This document shows, piece by piece, positions 34,621-45,060 of a DNA stretch of 64,000 bases (positions are counted from its first letter, which is position 1; every line of letters starts with the position of its first letter). Made by a program: the position numbers and the translations under genes. Under the pieces are notes generated by a model, which saw only the letters and a program-made list of their open reading frames with translations, had not been told where the DNA came from and searched no databases. Source of the stretch: Thiomonas sp. FB-Cd (GTDB lineage Bacteria; Pseudomonadota; Gammaproteobacteria; Burkholderiales; Burkholderiaceae_C); contig NZ_JPOE01000002.1 of assembly GCF_000733775.1 (NCBI RefSeq), positions 1,922,001 to 1,986,000 on the forward strand. Reading direction: 5' to 3'.

Positions 34621-35580
34621 ATGAACACCTACAACCCGCCAGCCGACAAACTGCGCCCGCCACCGGAAAAGGGCATTGGCCGCGCGCTGCTGTTCGCCGC
34701 GCTCATGCATGTGATGCTGATCCTGGTCATCGCCCTTGGCGTGCACTGGAAAAGCCATCCGCCCGAGGCGGTCGAGGCCGAGTTGTGGGCTCCCACGGCG
34801 CATCTGGCCGCCCCGCGCCCGCCGAAGGTCACGCCGCAGCCGGTGCCGCCCGAGGTCAAGCCGCAACCCGCACCACCACCGCCAGCGCCCCCGGTGGCCA
34901 AGACGCCACCGGCCCCGGACAACGCCGAGATTGCGCTGGAAAAAGCACGCCGGCTCAAGCAGCAGGAAGAACAGCGCCAAGCGGCCTTGCTCGCCCAGCA
35001 GCAAGCGGAAAAGCGATTGACCGCCAAACTTGCGGCTGAAAAACTCGCGCGGGAGCAGCAGCGCGAACAGGCGCGCGAAGAAAAGCAGCGGCTGGAGCAG
35101 GAGAAGATTGCCGAGCAACGCAAGCAAGCCGAGCTGCAAAAACAGCAGGAACTCAAGGCGGAGAAACAGCGCAAGGCAGAACAGCAGCTTGCCAAGCTGC
35201 AGCAGCAGGCGCGTTCGGATTACATGAAAAACCTCATGTCCCAGGCCGGCACGGGGCCCTCCACCAGTACCGGCACGGCCGCCGTCAGTTCGGGGCCGTC
35301 CGGCAAATACGCGGCGCGGCTGGCGACGCTGGTGCGACAGAACGTCATCTTCCCGCAGATCGACCAGATCCAGGGCGACCCCAAGGTGATCATCACCGTC
35401 ACGCTGGATCCCAACTCGGGCGAGGTCCTGGGCACGAGCATCAAACGCTCAAGCGGCGTGCCGAGTTGGGACCAAGCCGTGCTGCGCGCCATCCAGCGCG
35501 TGGGCCGCTTCCCCGCCGACAGCAATGGGCGGTGGTACACGCCCATGGAAATCAAGGCTGGGCCACGCGACGAAGGCTAA
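34621..35580 (+). CDS. tolA: Cell envelope integrity protein TolA
   Basis: TolA connects the inner-membrane TolQR motor to TolB and Pal, 319 residues. An N-terminal membrane helix (about 21-42) is followed by a Pro-rich linker. A long charged Glu/Lys/Gln/Ala helix spans about residues 100-205 and would cross the periplasm. The C-terminal TonB-like domain (KYAARLATLVRQNVIFP onward) follows. tolB, which normally comes next, is absent here; dnaE is convergent instead. Confidence 0.94.
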   Translation: MNTYNPPADKLRPPPEKGIGRALLFAALMHVMLILVIALGVHWKSHPPEAVEAELWAPTAHLAAPRPPKVTPQPVPPEVKPQPAPPPPAPPVAKTPPAPDNAEIALEKARRLKQQEEQRQAALLAQQQAEKRLTAKLAAEKLAREQQREQAREEKQRLEQEKIAEQRKQAELQKQQELKAEKQRKAEQQLAKLQQQARSDYMKNLMSQAGTGPSTSTGTAAVSSGPSGKYAARLATLVRQNVIFPQIDQIQGDPKVIITVTLDPNSGEVLGTSIKRSSGVPSWDQAVLRAIQRVGRFPADSNGRWYTPMEIKAGPRDEG

Positions 35581-35694
35581 GGGCGACGCGTTTGGCGCAG
35601 CGCCCCACTGCGGATGTCGCAGCTGGTCGAAGACCGCGCAGCCCGGCCTCGCCCGCCGGCGTTCAACAGAACCGCACACCGCGCGCGGTCGGCT

Positions 35695-38600
35695 CTAGTG
35701 CTGCATGCGCATGGCTGCTGCGCCGTCGGCGCTGTCGTAGACCACATGCACGCTTGCGTCCAGCGCCAGGCTGGCGAGCGCCGCGAGCACATCGTCGCCC
35801 GGGCGCAGACGCACGCGATCGAGCCGCAGCAGGGCTTCGGCGCCACCGCGTTCGACCTCGATGTCCAGGGGCAGGCCACCGTCGTCGCCCGCGGCATGCG
35901 CGCGCGTCAGATCAATCAGCGGCGCGGCATCGGCCAAACCGTTGATGCGCATGCGGATGCGTCGCCCAAGGCGCGCGCGGGCCTGCTCCAGGGTCCAGAC
36001 GGCGTCGACGTTGAAGCGCAGGCCACCGCTGAAGCGGTCGTTCTGCGCCCGCCCCTGCATCACCAGCAGTTCGTCGTCGCGTAGCAGGGTGCGCACGGTG
36101 TCGAGCAGGCGCTCGTTCACCACGGTTTCCAGCATGCCGGAGCGGTCCTCGAGGGTGACGATGGCCACCCGTCCGCGCTGGCCCTGCACCACGCGCACCG
36201 CGGCGACAATCCCGGCGACGATCTGCGGCTCGCGCGCATCGGCCAGTTCAGCCAGCGAACGCGGCGCAAAACGGCGCACCTCGGTGGCATGGGCGTCGAA
36301 CAAGTGGCCGCTGAGCACGAAGCCGATGGCGAGCTTTTCCTCGGACAGGCGCTTGCGCAAATCCCAGGGCGGATGCGGCTCAGGCTCGGGACTGCTCGCA
36401 ACCGCCCCACCCGACTCGTTGAACAAACTGTCGAACAAGCCCGCCTGGCTTGCATGCTCGGCGCGTTGGGCGGCATGCTCCAGGGCCATGCCCACGGCGC
36501 CCATGAGCGTGGCGCGATTGGGGTCGAGGGAGTCAAAGGCGCCCGAGCGAATCAGCGCCTCAAGCACGCGGCGGTTGATCCGGGTGCGGTCCACGCGCGC
36601 AGCAAAGTCCATCAACGACGCAAACGGCGCGTCGCCACGTGCGTCCACGACCGCTTCGATGGCCGCCCGCCCCGTCCCCTTGATCGCTCCCAGCGCATAG
36701 CGGATGGTGTGCGCATCCACGGGGTCAAAGCGCCAGGAGCCAAGGTTCACATCCGGGGGCAGGAGCTTCAAGCCCATAACACGGGCATCGTCCACCAGCA
36801 CCTTCAGCTTGTCGGTGTCGTCCAGCGCAACGCTCATGTTGGCGGCCATGAATTCCGCTGGGAAGTGCGCCTTGAGCCAAGCCGTTTGCACCGCCAGCAG
36901 GGCGTAGGCGGCTGCGTGCGATTTGTTGAAACCATAGCCGGCGAATTTCTCCATCAAGTCGAAGATCTCGTTCGCCTTGTCGGCGGCAATGCCGTTTTTT
37001 CCCGCCCCTTCAGCGAAGATGCCGCGATGCTTGGCCATCTCCTCGGGCTTTTTCTTGCCCATCGCGCGCCGCAGCAGGTCGGCGCCGCCGAGGGAGTAGC
37101 CGCCGATGACCTGTGCCACCTGCATGACCTGCTCCTGGTAGACCATGATGCCGTACGTCTCCTGCAGCACGGAGGCCATGCGCGGGTCCGGGTAGACAAT
37201 GGGCTCGTTGCCCGCCTTGCGCTGGCAAAAGCTGGGGATCAGATCCATCGGGCCGGGACGGTACAAAGCCACAAGGGCAATGATGTCCTCGAAGCGGTCG
37301 GGCCTGGCCTCGCGCAACATGCCCTGCATGCCTCGCGATTCGAGCTGGAAGACGGCCACCGTGTCGCCGCGCGCCATGAGTTTGTACGTGGCCGGGTCGT
37401 CCAGCGGGATGTCGTCCAGCGTGAACTGCGCACGATCCGGGTGGTTGCGGCGGATATGCTGGGCGGCGAGCTCCAGGATGGTGAGCGTGGCCAGGCCCAG
37501 AAAGTCAAACTTCACCAGGCCGATGGCCTCCACGTCGTCCTTGTCGAACTGCGAGACCGCGTCCGTGCTCCCGGGTTGTGCGTAAAGCGGGCAGAAATCG
37601 GTGAGCTTGCCCGGCGCGATGAGCACGCCGCCCGCGTGCATGCCCACGTTGCGGGGCAGGCCTTCGAGCTGCTGAGCCAGGGTCAGCAGGTGGCGCACTT
37701 CCTCCTCCTGCTCCATGCGCTCCTTCAGTTGGGGCTCCACATCGATGGCCTGGGCAATGGTGATGTGCTGCCCGGGCTTGTTGGGAATGAGCTTGGCGAG
37801 CTGGTCGCAGAAGGTGTAGCCCAGCTCCTGCACCCGACCAACATCACGCAGGGCCGCGCGTGCGGCCAGCGTGCCGAACGTGGCGATCTGCGAGACGGCA
37901 TCGACCCCGTACTTGTGCTTGACGTAATCGATCACCCGATCGCGGTTCTCCTGACAGAAGTCAATGTCGAAGTCGGGCATGGACACCCGTTCCGGGTTCA
38001 GGAATCGCTCGAAAAGAAGGTTGTACGCCAGCGGATCGAGATCGGTGATGCGCAGGCTGTATGCGACCAGTGAGCCGGCGCCCGAACCACGCCCCGGGCC
38101 CACGGGACAGCCGTTGTCCTTGGCCCAGTTGATGAAGTCGGCCACGATGAGAAAGTAGCCCTCGAAGCCCATCTTGGCAATCGTGCCGAGCTCGAACTCC
38201 AGTCGCTCAACGTAGCGCGCGCGCTGGGCTTCGCGCCGGGCGGCATCCGGATAGAGTTGTTGCAGGCGCCGCTCCAGGCCCTCATAGGACTGCGCGCGGA
38301 AAAACTCCGCCATGGCCATGCCCTGCGGCGTGGGGAAATCGGGCAGCTGCGGCTTGCCCAGCGTGAGAGTCAGGTTGCAGCGCTTGGCAATTTGCACCGT
38401 ATTGGCGAGCGCCGATGGGATATCGGCGAACAAGTCGTGCATTTCGGCCTGGGTCTTGAAATATTGGTCAGGCGTGAAATGCCGCTGGCGGCGCGGGTTG
38501 CCCAAGGTCTCACCCTCGGCGATACACACACGCGCCTCGTGCGCCTCGAAGTCCGCGGCCTCCAGAAATTGCACGGGGTGCGTAGCCACCACCGGAAGGC

Positions 38601-39180
38601 CGAGTTCGGCAGCGAGTCGCACCGTCGCAACAACATGGCGTGCACATTCGGCATGGCCGCTGCGCTGCAATTCGAGATAAAAACGGCTGGGAAACACCGC
38701 GGCATGGCGCTGCGCCAGGCTCCGCGCACGCGCCTGATCCCCTGCCAAAAGCGCCTGCCCGATGGCGCCGCCGCGCGCACCGCACAGCGCGATCAGCCCC
38801 TCGCCCAACCCCTCCTGCTCCAGCCACGCCCACTGAATTTCCGCCTGGCCGTTGCGCTGACCTTCGAGCCACGCCCGACTCAGCAAGGTGCACAGGTTGA
38901 GGTAGCCCTGGCGGTTCGTCGCCAGCAGCAGCAGTCCGGTTGCGCCTGCCAGGCGCGCGGTGTCGTCAGGCGCCACCCGCACGTCGCAGCCGATGATCGG
39001 CTTGACGCCGGCCTCTCGTGCCTCGGTGTAGAAGCGCACCGCAGCAAAGAGGTTGTTCAGATCGGTGATCGCGAGCGCCCCCTGGCCATCCGCCCGGGCT
39101 GTCGCAACGGCCGCCTCGACCCGCAGGCTGCCGTCGACGATGGAGAACTCGGTATGGGTGCGCAGGTGGACGTAAGACAT
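35695..39180 (-). CDS. dnaE: DNA polymerase III subunit alpha
   Basis: This is the replicative polymerase catalytic subunit, 1161 residues. The PHP domain opens MSYVHLRTHTEFSIVDG. The polymerase core has VGPGRGSGAGSLVAY and the catalytic aspartates in MPDFDIDFCQE. The fingers, the helix-hairpin-helix (about 830-890) and the C-terminal OB fold (IVAGIVAAVRVVQGQRGRVAIVTLEDRSG) follow. The start is the ATG giving MSYVHLRT; an upstream in-frame stretch lacks homology. The gene interrupts the tol-pal cluster, convergent with tolA. Confidence 0.97.
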   Translation of the reverse strand: MSYVHLRTHTEFSIVDGSLRVEAAVATARADGQGALAITDLNNLFAAVRFYTEAREAGVKPIIGCDVRVAPDDTARLAGATGLLLLATNRQGYLNLCTLLSRAWLEGQRNGQAEIQWAWLEQEGLGEGLIALCGARGGAIGQALLAGDQARARSLAQRHAAVFPSRFYLELQRSGHAECARHVVATVRLAAELGLPVVATHPVQFLEAADFEAHEARVCIAEGETLGNPRRQRHFTPDQYFKTQAEMHDLFADIPSALANTVQIAKRCNLTLTLGKPQLPDFPTPQGMAMAEFFRAQSYEGLERRLQQLYPDAARREAQRARYVERLEFELGTIAKMGFEGYFLIVADFINWAKDNGCPVGPGRGSGAGSLVAYSLRITDLDPLAYNLLFERFLNPERVSMPDFDIDFCQENRDRVIDYVKHKYGVDAVSQIATFGTLAARAALRDVGRVQELGYTFCDQLAKLIPNKPGQHITIAQAIDVEPQLKERMEQEEEVRHLLTLAQQLEGLPRNVGMHAGGVLIAPGKLTDFCPLYAQPGSTDAVSQFDKDDVEAIGLVKFDFLGLATLTILELAAQHIRRNHPDRAQFTLDDIPLDDPATYKLMARGDTVAVFQLESRGMQGMLREARPDRFEDIIALVALYRPGPMDLIPSFCQRKAGNEPIVYPDPRMASVLQETYGIMVYQEQVMQVAQVIGGYSLGGADLLRRAMGKKKPEEMAKHRGIFAEGAGKNGIAADKANEIFDLMEKFAGYGFNKSHAAAYALLAVQTAWLKAHFPAEFMAANMSVALDDTDKLKVLVDDARVMGLKLLPPDVNLGSWRFDPVDAHTIRYALGAIKGTGRAAIEAVVDARGDAPFASLMDFAARVDRTRINRRVLEALIRSGAFDSLDPNRATLMGAVGMALEHAAQRAEHASQAGLFDSLFNESGGAVASSPEPEPHPPWDLRKRLSEEKLAIGFVLSGHLFDAHATEVRRFAPRSLAELADAREPQIVAGIVAAVRVVQGQRGRVAIVTLEDRSGMLETVVNERLLDTVRTLLRDDELLVMQGRAQNDRFSGGLRFNVDAVWTLEQARARLGRRIRMRINGLADAAPLIDLTRAHAAGDDGGLPLDIEVERGGAEALLRLDRVRLRPGDDVLAALASLALDASVHVVYDSADGAAAMRMQH

Positions 39181-39509
39181 GCCTGCATTGTAGGAAGCCA
39201 GGGGTTGGCTGAAGCCCTTGACAAACACCCGTGCGCTCTTGGCGCGAATTCCAACTTCGTTCTAGAGCGTTGATTTTCATCGACTTTCATGAATGCAAGG
39301 GCTGCTCCTGCACCGATACTCGCCTGCCTATAATCGTTTGAGCTTCACTGCGCGGTCGTGCCCGACCCACACGCCTCGAGCTGGCACGTGCCGAGCACGC
39401 GTGGCGCCCGAAGTTTTCTCGCGTCCTGCGCGGGCAGTGCCCGCCGCGACGTGGTAGCCAGGAAGCACCTGGCCACCGTTCTGACACCACCAGCAGGCCC
39501 CAAGAACCG
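39181..39509. promoter_or_regulatory. Divergent promoter region and structured leader of the antiporter gene
   Basis: These 329 bases separate dnaE (minus) and the antiporter (plus) and contain no gene. A perfect -10 TATAAT lies at 39329-39334, with no good -35 upstream. Transcription from it would give a leader of about 170 bases. That leader contains two strong hairpins: GCGGGC/GCCCGC at 39430-39444, and a 10-bp GGTAGCCAGG/CCTGGCCACC stem with one mismatch at 39453-39477. No known riboswitch class was recognised. Confidence 0.45.
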
Positions 39510-40724
39510 ATGCCCGACTTTCACGCCCTGCCCGCGATTTCCCTGCATGCCGACGGCGTTCTGTGGGTGGGCCTCGCGTTGGTGCTGGCCACGCTCATGG
39601 GCGAATCGGTGTTCCGCTTCCTGCGCTGGCCACGGCTCATCGGCTACACGGCGGCTGGACTGGTCATTGCTGCAGGCGGGGGTGGCCTGCAGGCCATGGC
39701 CTTGCAGCCCGGCGCTCGTGCGATCGTGGACGCCGCTCTGGCCGTGCTGCTGTTCGAGATCGGGCACCGCGTGAATCTGCGCTGGCTCCTCACCAATCGG
39801 TGGTTGATGTTCATCAGCTTGGGCGAATGGACGCTGGCACTCGCGGCGATGTGGGCTGTGCTGGGTCTGCTCGGTCTTGGTGGGCTGCATGGCCTGGCCA
39901 CGGCTGCAGCCCTCGCCTGCACGGCGCCCGCCGTGGCGCTGCGCCTGAGTGGCGAGTTCAACGCCAAGGGCCAGGTCACCGAACGCCTGCTTCTCGTTTC
40001 GGCCCTGGGCACCATCCTGTCCATCCTCGCCGTGGGCGTGCTCACCGGCTGGCTGGGCGCGCAAGCCAGCGCCCATTGGTGGAACGCATTGCTGCAACAG
40101 GCCTATGCAATCGGTGGTGCGGTGCTGGCAGCCGGCGTTCTGGCCTGGGCCGTGCACTGGGTGGAGCGCCATTTCGATTTCGCCGACGAAGGCGCCGCGC
40201 TGCTGTTGGTAGGGCTGATCCTGCTGGTGCTGTCCATCACGCGCATGATGCAATGGTCCACCCTGCTCACGCCCGTGCTGGCCGGTCTGCTGCTGCGCGC
40301 GCGCAGTCAGCGCCCACGCGTGTGGCCCCGGCACTTCGGCACCGCAGGGGGAGTTCTGGTTGTGCTGCTGTTTCTGATCCTGGGCCTGAGCCTGAACTGG
40401 GCAGCGCTGGCCAGCGGCATGATCGCGGGTTTGCTGCTGGCTGCCGTGCGCGCGCTCGCCAAGCTCGGGGTGCCCGTCCTGCTCGGCCGCCCATCAGGCT
40501 TGAGCTGGAGGCAATCCACCGCGCTGGGATTGACGCTGAACCCCGCAGCCGGCGTGAGCTTCGTGCTGCTGTTGAACCTGGCGCAGGCCGTGCCGGATTT
40601 TCCGCATGCCCTGATCGCCTCGGCCTTTGCGGCCATTGTCGTCCTGGAGCTGGGGGGCACGCTGCTGGCACGCTGGGCGCTGGGCCGCTCGGGCGATATT
40701 GCCGCCGTACGCAAGGCACCCTGA
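39510..40724 (+). CDS. CPA2-type cation:proton antiporter
   Basis: This is an inner-membrane monovalent cation/proton exchanger of the Kef/CPA2 type, 404 residues with about 11-13 hydrophobic segments. The N-terminal [14 protein letters not shown] and the [15 protein letters not shown] segment are typical of the Na+/H+ exchanger domain. There is no C-terminal TrkA-N/RCK domain, so it lacks the cytoplasmic regulatory part of KefB/C. The ybdK-type gene follows after 10 bases with its own GAGGAGG site, so both are probably one operon. The transported ion cannot be decided. Confidence 0.82.
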   Translation: MPDFHALPAISLHADGVLWVGLALVLATLMGESVFRFLRWPRLIGYTAAGLVIAAGGGGLQAMALQPGARAIVDAALAVLLFEIGHRVNLRWLLTNRWLMFISLGEWTLALAAMWAVLGLLGLGGLHGLATAAALACTAPAVALRLSGEFNAKGQVTERLLLVSALGTILSILAVGVLTGWLGAQASAHWWNALLQQAYAIGGAVLAAGVLAWAVHWVERHFDFADEGAALLLVGLILLVLSITRMMQWSTLLTPVLAGLLLRARSQRPRVWPRHFGTAGGVLVVLLFLILGLSLNWAALASGMIAGLLLAAVRALAKLGVPVLLGRPSGLSWRQSTALGLTLNPAAGVSFVLLLNLAQAVPDFPHALIASAFAAIVVLELGGTLLARWALGRSGDIAAVRKAP

Positions 40725-40734
40725 GGAGGACGCG

Positions 40735-41883
40735 ATGAGTCTGGGACCGTTTTCGCAGTCGGACGCTCTGTCCATCGGGATTGAGCTGGAGCTGCAGATC
40801 GTCAGCCGCCACAATTACGACCTCATGCCCTGCGCACCCGACCTGCTGCGCTTGCTTGAGGGCCGCAAGCTTCCTGGGCTGGTGACCCCGGAGATGACCG
40901 AAAGCATGATCGAACTCTCCACCGGCATCTGCACGGGCTATGAGGATGCGCTGGCCCAACTGGGGGAGATTCAAGGCGCCCTCGTGGAAGCGGCCAGCCG
41001 GCTTGACGTGGGACTGGCTGGTGGCGGCACGCACCCCTTCCAGCACTGGGCGCAGCAACGCATCTTTGACAAGCCGCGCTTTTTGCAGCTCTCGGAGCTT
41101 TATGGGTATCTGAGCAAACAGTTCACCGTATTCGGCCAGCACGTGCACCTGGGCTGCCCGAGCGCGGACGACGCGCTCTACACGCTGCACTGCATGTCGC
41201 GCTTCATTCCCCACTTCATTGCGCTGTCAGCATCCTCGCCCTACGTGCAGGGTGAGGACACGGGGTTTCACTCGGCCCGCCTGAACTCGGTATTTGCCTT
41301 TCCGCTGTCGGGTCGTGCGCCTTTCGTGCTGACCTGGGACGACTTCGAGCGCTACTTCGAAAAAATGACCGCCACCGGCGTGGTCAAAAGCATGAAGGAT
41401 TTCTACTGGGACATCCGCCCCAAGCCCGAGTACGGCACGATCGAGGTCCGGGTGATGGATACGCCGCTGACGATCTCCAAGGCGGCGCGCATTGCGGCCT
41501 ATATCCAGACGCTGGGCCGTTTCATCCAGATCGAGCGCCCCTACACGCCGCAGGATGATGATTACCTCGTTTACACGTTCAACCGTTTCCAGGCCTGCCG
41601 CTTCGGCTTCGATGGCACGTTTGTCGACCCGGCCACGCGTGAGCACCGCACCCTGCGCGAAGATCTGGTGCGCACGCTGGTCAAGCTCGAAGATCACGCG
41701 GTAGTGCTCAAGTCCGACACGGCCTTGCGCGAACTCCTGGCCGATGTGAGCGCGCGTGGCAACGACGCGCAGTGGATCCGCGAGACGTTCGCGCGGGAAA
41801 AGCATTTGCCGGAAGTTGTCAGGCAGCAGTGCGGGCGGTGGATGGATCGTCCGCGCGAAATTTTGCAGCGCGCAGAGGCCTGA
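40735..41883 (+). CDS. YbdK-type carboxylate-amine ligase (GCS2 family)
   Basis: This enzyme belongs to the glutamate-cysteine ligase 2 family, 382 residues. The ATP/metal site motifs are [13 protein letters not shown] near residue 13, [11 protein letters not shown], and [18 protein letters not shown]. coli YbdK has weak gamma-glutamylcysteine ligase activity; the true substrate is unknown. A strong GAGGAGGA ribosome binding site precedes the ATG. Pairing with a Kef-like antiporter is suggestive, because Kef systems respond to glutathione adducts, but that link is inference. Confidence 0.85.
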   Translation: MSLGPFSQSDALSIGIELELQIVSRHNYDLMPCAPDLLRLLEGRKLPGLVTPEMTESMIELSTGICTGYEDALAQLGEIQGALVEAASRLDVGLAGGGTHPFQHWAQQRIFDKPRFLQLSELYGYLSKQFTVFGQHVHLGCPSADDALYTLHCMSRFIPHFIALSASSPYVQGEDTGFHSARLNSVFAFPLSGRAPFVLTWDDFERYFEKMTATGVVKSMKDFYWDIRPKPEYGTIEVRVMDTPLTISKAARIAAYIQTLGRFIQIERPYTPQDDDYLVYTFNRFQACRFGFDGTFVDPATREHRTLREDLVRTLVKLEDHAVVLKSDTALRELLADVSARGNDAQWIRETFAREKHLPEVVRQQCGRWMDRPREILQRAEA

Positions 41884-41892
41884 ACCGGGCGC

Positions 41893-43710
41893 TCAGTTCC
41901 CGCCAGCCCACTCACGCGCTTGCTGGCCGGCGAATTGCATGCGGTGCAGTTGCGCGTACAAGCCGCCCTGCGCCAGCAACTCCGACTGCGAGCCCAGTTC
42001 CACCAGGCGCCCCTGATCGAGCACCGCAATGCGATCACAGTGGGCGATGGTCGCCAGACGGTGCGCGATCACAATGGTCGTGCGGCCCTGCATCAGCCGA
42101 TCGACCGCCTGCTGCACCAGCCGCTCGCTCTCGGCATCGAGCGCACTGGTGGCCTCGTCGAGGATCAGGAGCGGTGCATCACGATACAGCGCGCGAGCAA
42201 TCGACAGGCGCTGGCGCTGCCCACCGGAGAGTTTCGAGCCATTGTGGCCAACCTCGGCGTTCATCCCTCCCGGCAGGCCGCGCACGAAATCGGACAGGGC
42301 GGCGGCCTCCAGCGCCGCCCAGGCACGTGCTTCGTCGACCGGCTCCCCGAAGCTCACGTTGGCGGCAACGCTGTCGTTGAGCAGCATCACGTCCTGTCCA
42401 ACGTAGGCGATCTGCTGACGCAGGCTGTGCAGACGCCAGTCACGCAGAGGTATCCCGTCAAGTAACAGGCGACCGGACGTGGGCTCGAGAAGGCGCGGCA
42501 CCAGACGCATCAACGTCGTCTTGCCGGCTCCCGAGGGACCCACCAGAGCCAGGCTCTCGCCCGCACGCACGTGCAGGCTCACGCCGTCGAGCACCGGGCG
42601 ATCGAGCGCGCCAATGCGAACCGTCACGTTGTCGAAGACCAGGTCACCACGCACGCGCCCCGTCTCGAAGGTCCCGGTATCGAGCTCTGCAGGCGTATCC
42701 ACGATGCCGCGCAAGCGCTCCAGGGAACTGAGCGCACGCATCATCGGCTGCACGATGTCCGACACGCGGCGCAGAGGCGACAGCGTCATCAGCATGGCGG
42801 TGATGAACGACACGAAACCGCCCACGCTGTGATGGCCGGAAAGATCGCTCTGGTGCAGGGCGTAGACCATCACCACCGACACGGCCAAGGCTGAAAGCCA
42901 CTGCGAAACCGGCGTGGTGGACGATCCGGACACCAGCGTCTTCACCGTGGTGCGGCGCAGATACTGATTGATGGCATCGAATCGGGCGGCAAACCCGCTC
43001 TGCGCGTTGTGCACGCGAATCACCGGCGCGGCGAGCATCCCTTCTTCCAGCGCATAGGCGGTCTCCTCCGCAGCCTTTTGCATCTGCGCATTCAGCCGCT
43101 TCGCGCGCCGACTGATGAGCCGCATGGTGAACAGCAGGGGCATCAGAATGGCCAGGGTCAGCAGCGTGAGACTCCAGTTCAGCCACAGCAGGTAGCCAAA
43201 CAAGGCCACCAGTGTGAAACTGTCGCGTACCAGGGTGAGCAGCCCGGGGAAGATCATCCCCAAAGCCAGTTGCGCCTCGTACACGGCGGCACCGATGAGG
43301 CTGCTGGCGCTTTCGCGCTGCAGCGCAGCGAGCTGCGCATGCACAATCTGGCTATAGACCAGCGAGCGCACCCGCGCCAACACGTTTTGCGTGAGCCATT
43401 GTGTGAGAAACTGCGACCCCAGCCACGCCAGCCCGCGTGCCGTGAACAGCCCAAGCAGGACGGCAGGGACCGCCCATAGCGGGAAGTCGCGCTTGGGCGT
43501 GAATCCAACATCCAGCACGTGCTTCATCAGCGCTGGCAGCACGGGTTCGGTGGCGGCCACAATGGCCGCGAAAAGCACGATGAGCAGCGCAGCCGCGCGA
43601 TTGCGGGGGTTGGCCAGGAAAAGTTGCCACAAAAGCTGGCGCGATCCCGCTGTGTTCGACTGATTTGGGGAAGTTGTCAATTGACTGAGACCGAAAACGC
43701 TGAAGCCCAT
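41893..43710 (-). CDS. msbA: Lipid A export ABC transporter MsbA
   Basis: This is a half-size ABC exporter, 605 residues, that flips lipid A-core across the inner membrane. Six membrane segments occupy about residues 35-320. The nucleotide-binding domain has Walker A GPSGAGKTT, Q-loop GQDVMLL, signature LSGGQRQR, Walker B LLILDEATSALD and the H-loop IAHRLATI. Its neighbours (O-antigen ligase, WaaE-like glycosyltransferase) support a role in lipopolysaccharide. It is divergent from the O-antigen ligase, and their 5' ends overlap. Confidence 0.9.
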   Translation of the reverse strand: MGFSVFGLSQLTTSPNQSNTAGSRQLLWQLFLANPRNRAAALLIVLFAAIVAATEPVLPALMKHVLDVGFTPKRDFPLWAVPAVLLGLFTARGLAWLGSQFLTQWLTQNVLARVRSLVYSQIVHAQLAALQRESASSLIGAAVYEAQLALGMIFPGLLTLVRDSFTLVALFGYLLWLNWSLTLLTLAILMPLLFTMRLISRRAKRLNAQMQKAAEETAYALEEGMLAAPVIRVHNAQSGFAARFDAINQYLRRTTVKTLVSGSSTTPVSQWLSALAVSVVMVYALHQSDLSGHHSVGGFVSFITAMLMTLSPLRRVSDIVQPMMRALSSLERLRGIVDTPAELDTGTFETGRVRGDLVFDNVTVRIGALDRPVLDGVSLHVRAGESLALVGPSGAGKTTLMRLVPRLLEPTSGRLLLDGIPLRDWRLHSLRQQIAYVGQDVMLLNDSVAANVSFGEPVDEARAWAALEAAALSDFVRGLPGGMNAEVGHNGSKLSGGQRQRLSIARALYRDAPLLILDEATSALDAESERLVQQAVDRLMQGRTTIVIAHRLATIAHCDRIAVLDQGRLVELGSQSELLAQGGLYAQLHRMQFAGQQAREWAGGN

Positions 43711-45060
43711 TCGCCCATCCGTGCGCCTCGCGGCGCAACGGGTGGGCCCACCGCGCGCATCCTAGCCCCTAACGGGAGCCCGCTGAGCGAGGCCGTCACG
43801 GCGCGTTGGCTTGGGTGGACCATCGCGGCTCTTTTAATGGCTTATCCAACCCTTATGCTGGTTGTGCCCGGCGCGGTCAATACAGCCTTTGCGCTTCTCT
43901 TGGTGCTGAGCCTTGGGATCTTGGCTTCGGGGTGGCGCCACGGCAGTGGCAGAGAGGTCGCCGCCGATGCGCGGCGCGCCTCACTCCCAGCGACTTGGGG
44001 CTGGGCATTCAGCTTGGCCATGCTTGCATTGCCGGTTTCGATTTTTCTCAGTCAGGTTGCGAATCAGCGTTGGGGGTGGCCCTATTACGACGCGGCATCA
44101 CGCTTCCTGTTCTCCGTTCCGGTCTTCTTTGCGCTTCGCCGCGTCGCTCCCAAATACCTGCGCCCACTCCAATACGGCTTGATCGCCGGCGCCCTTGTCG
44201 CGGCTTTTGCCATCACGTACATAGCGAGGGACTGGGGCAATGGGCGTTTGGGCACCAGTTTTCTCAATCCGATCCACTTTGGCGATCTGGCCTTGACCCT
44301 TGGCATGCTGGCAGCCTTTAGCATCGACTGGGGCACCCGTGACACACATTGGATGCGGGCATTGAAAATTTGCGCCCTTTTGGCCGGCCTGTATGCGTCC
44401 ATGAAAACCGGGGCGCGTGGCGGCTGGGCGGCCATACCCCTGTTTGTGGCGCTATGGCTTTGGTTTCAGAGAAAAAGCCTGCCGCCATCCAGGCTGGCCT
44501 GGTACGCCGCCGCTGCATGCGTGCTGGCCATCGCCAGCTACCTGTTGCTTCCGGAGGTGCACCACCGGATCGACATGATTGAGGCAAACCTCGCTGCGTA
44601 TCAAGGCGGCCAGGACAACACCTCACTCGGGATCCGCTTTCAACTGTGGCGGGCGGCACTCTTGATTTTCGAGCAGCACCCATGGCTGGGCGTTGGGATG
44701 GGTGGTTTCAAGGCGCTCATGCCGGCGATGCAAAAGGCCGGCGTGCTCACTCCACTTGCAGCCGCGCTCGGGGAAGGAGAGGTGCATAGTGAAATGCTGT
44801 CAAGGCTCTGTCAACTCGGCATTTTGGGGTTGGCTGCCATTGTCAGCGTGTATGCGCTGCCCGCCCTGATGTTCGCTCGGCGCCCATTCAGGGGCTCTGC
44901 CTTCCGGATCCGAAGCGCCCAGATGGGAATGGTCTTGATTGGCGTCTTTTTCGTGTATGGGTTAAGTGTCGAGACCTTTGACTTAACCATGACGGCTGCT
45001 TTTTATGCGCTCACGACGGCGATTTTGCTCGCGTCAACTCACAATGAAAATAATTCGTAG
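43681..45060 (+). CDS. O-antigen ligase family membrane protein
   Basis: This is a polytopic membrane protein of the Wzy_C/WaaL family, about 459 residues. It has roughly ten or more hydrophobic segments and the conserved RIDMIEAN ... GIRFQLWRAALLIFEQHPWLGVGMGGF region near residues 300-345 that marks the ligase/polymerase loop. The start is taken as TTG at 43681 because GGGGAAG lies seven bases before it and no in-frame ATG precedes the first membrane helix. The start overlaps the divergent msbA coding region. It would attach O-antigen to the lipid A-core. Confidence 0.8.
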   Translation: MTETENAEAHSPIRAPRGATGGPTARILAPNGSPLSEAVTARWLGWTIAALLMAYPTLMLVVPGAVNTAFALLLVLSLGILASGWRHGSGREVAADARRASLPATWGWAFSLAMLALPVSIFLSQVANQRWGWPYYDAASRFLFSVPVFFALRRVAPKYLRPLQYGLIAGALVAAFAITYIARDWGNGRLGTSFLNPIHFGDLALTLGMLAAFSIDWGTRDTHWMRALKICALLAGLYASMKTGARGGWAAIPLFVALWLWFQRKSLPPSRLAWYAAAACVLAIASYLLLPEVHHRIDMIEANLAAYQGGQDNTSLGIRFQLWRAALLIFEQHPWLGVGMGGFKALMPAMQKAGVLTPLAAALGEGEVHSEMLSRLCQLGILGLAAIVSVYALPALMFARRPFRGSAFRIRSAQMGMVLIGVFFVYGLSVETFDLTMTAAFYALTTAILLASTHNENNS

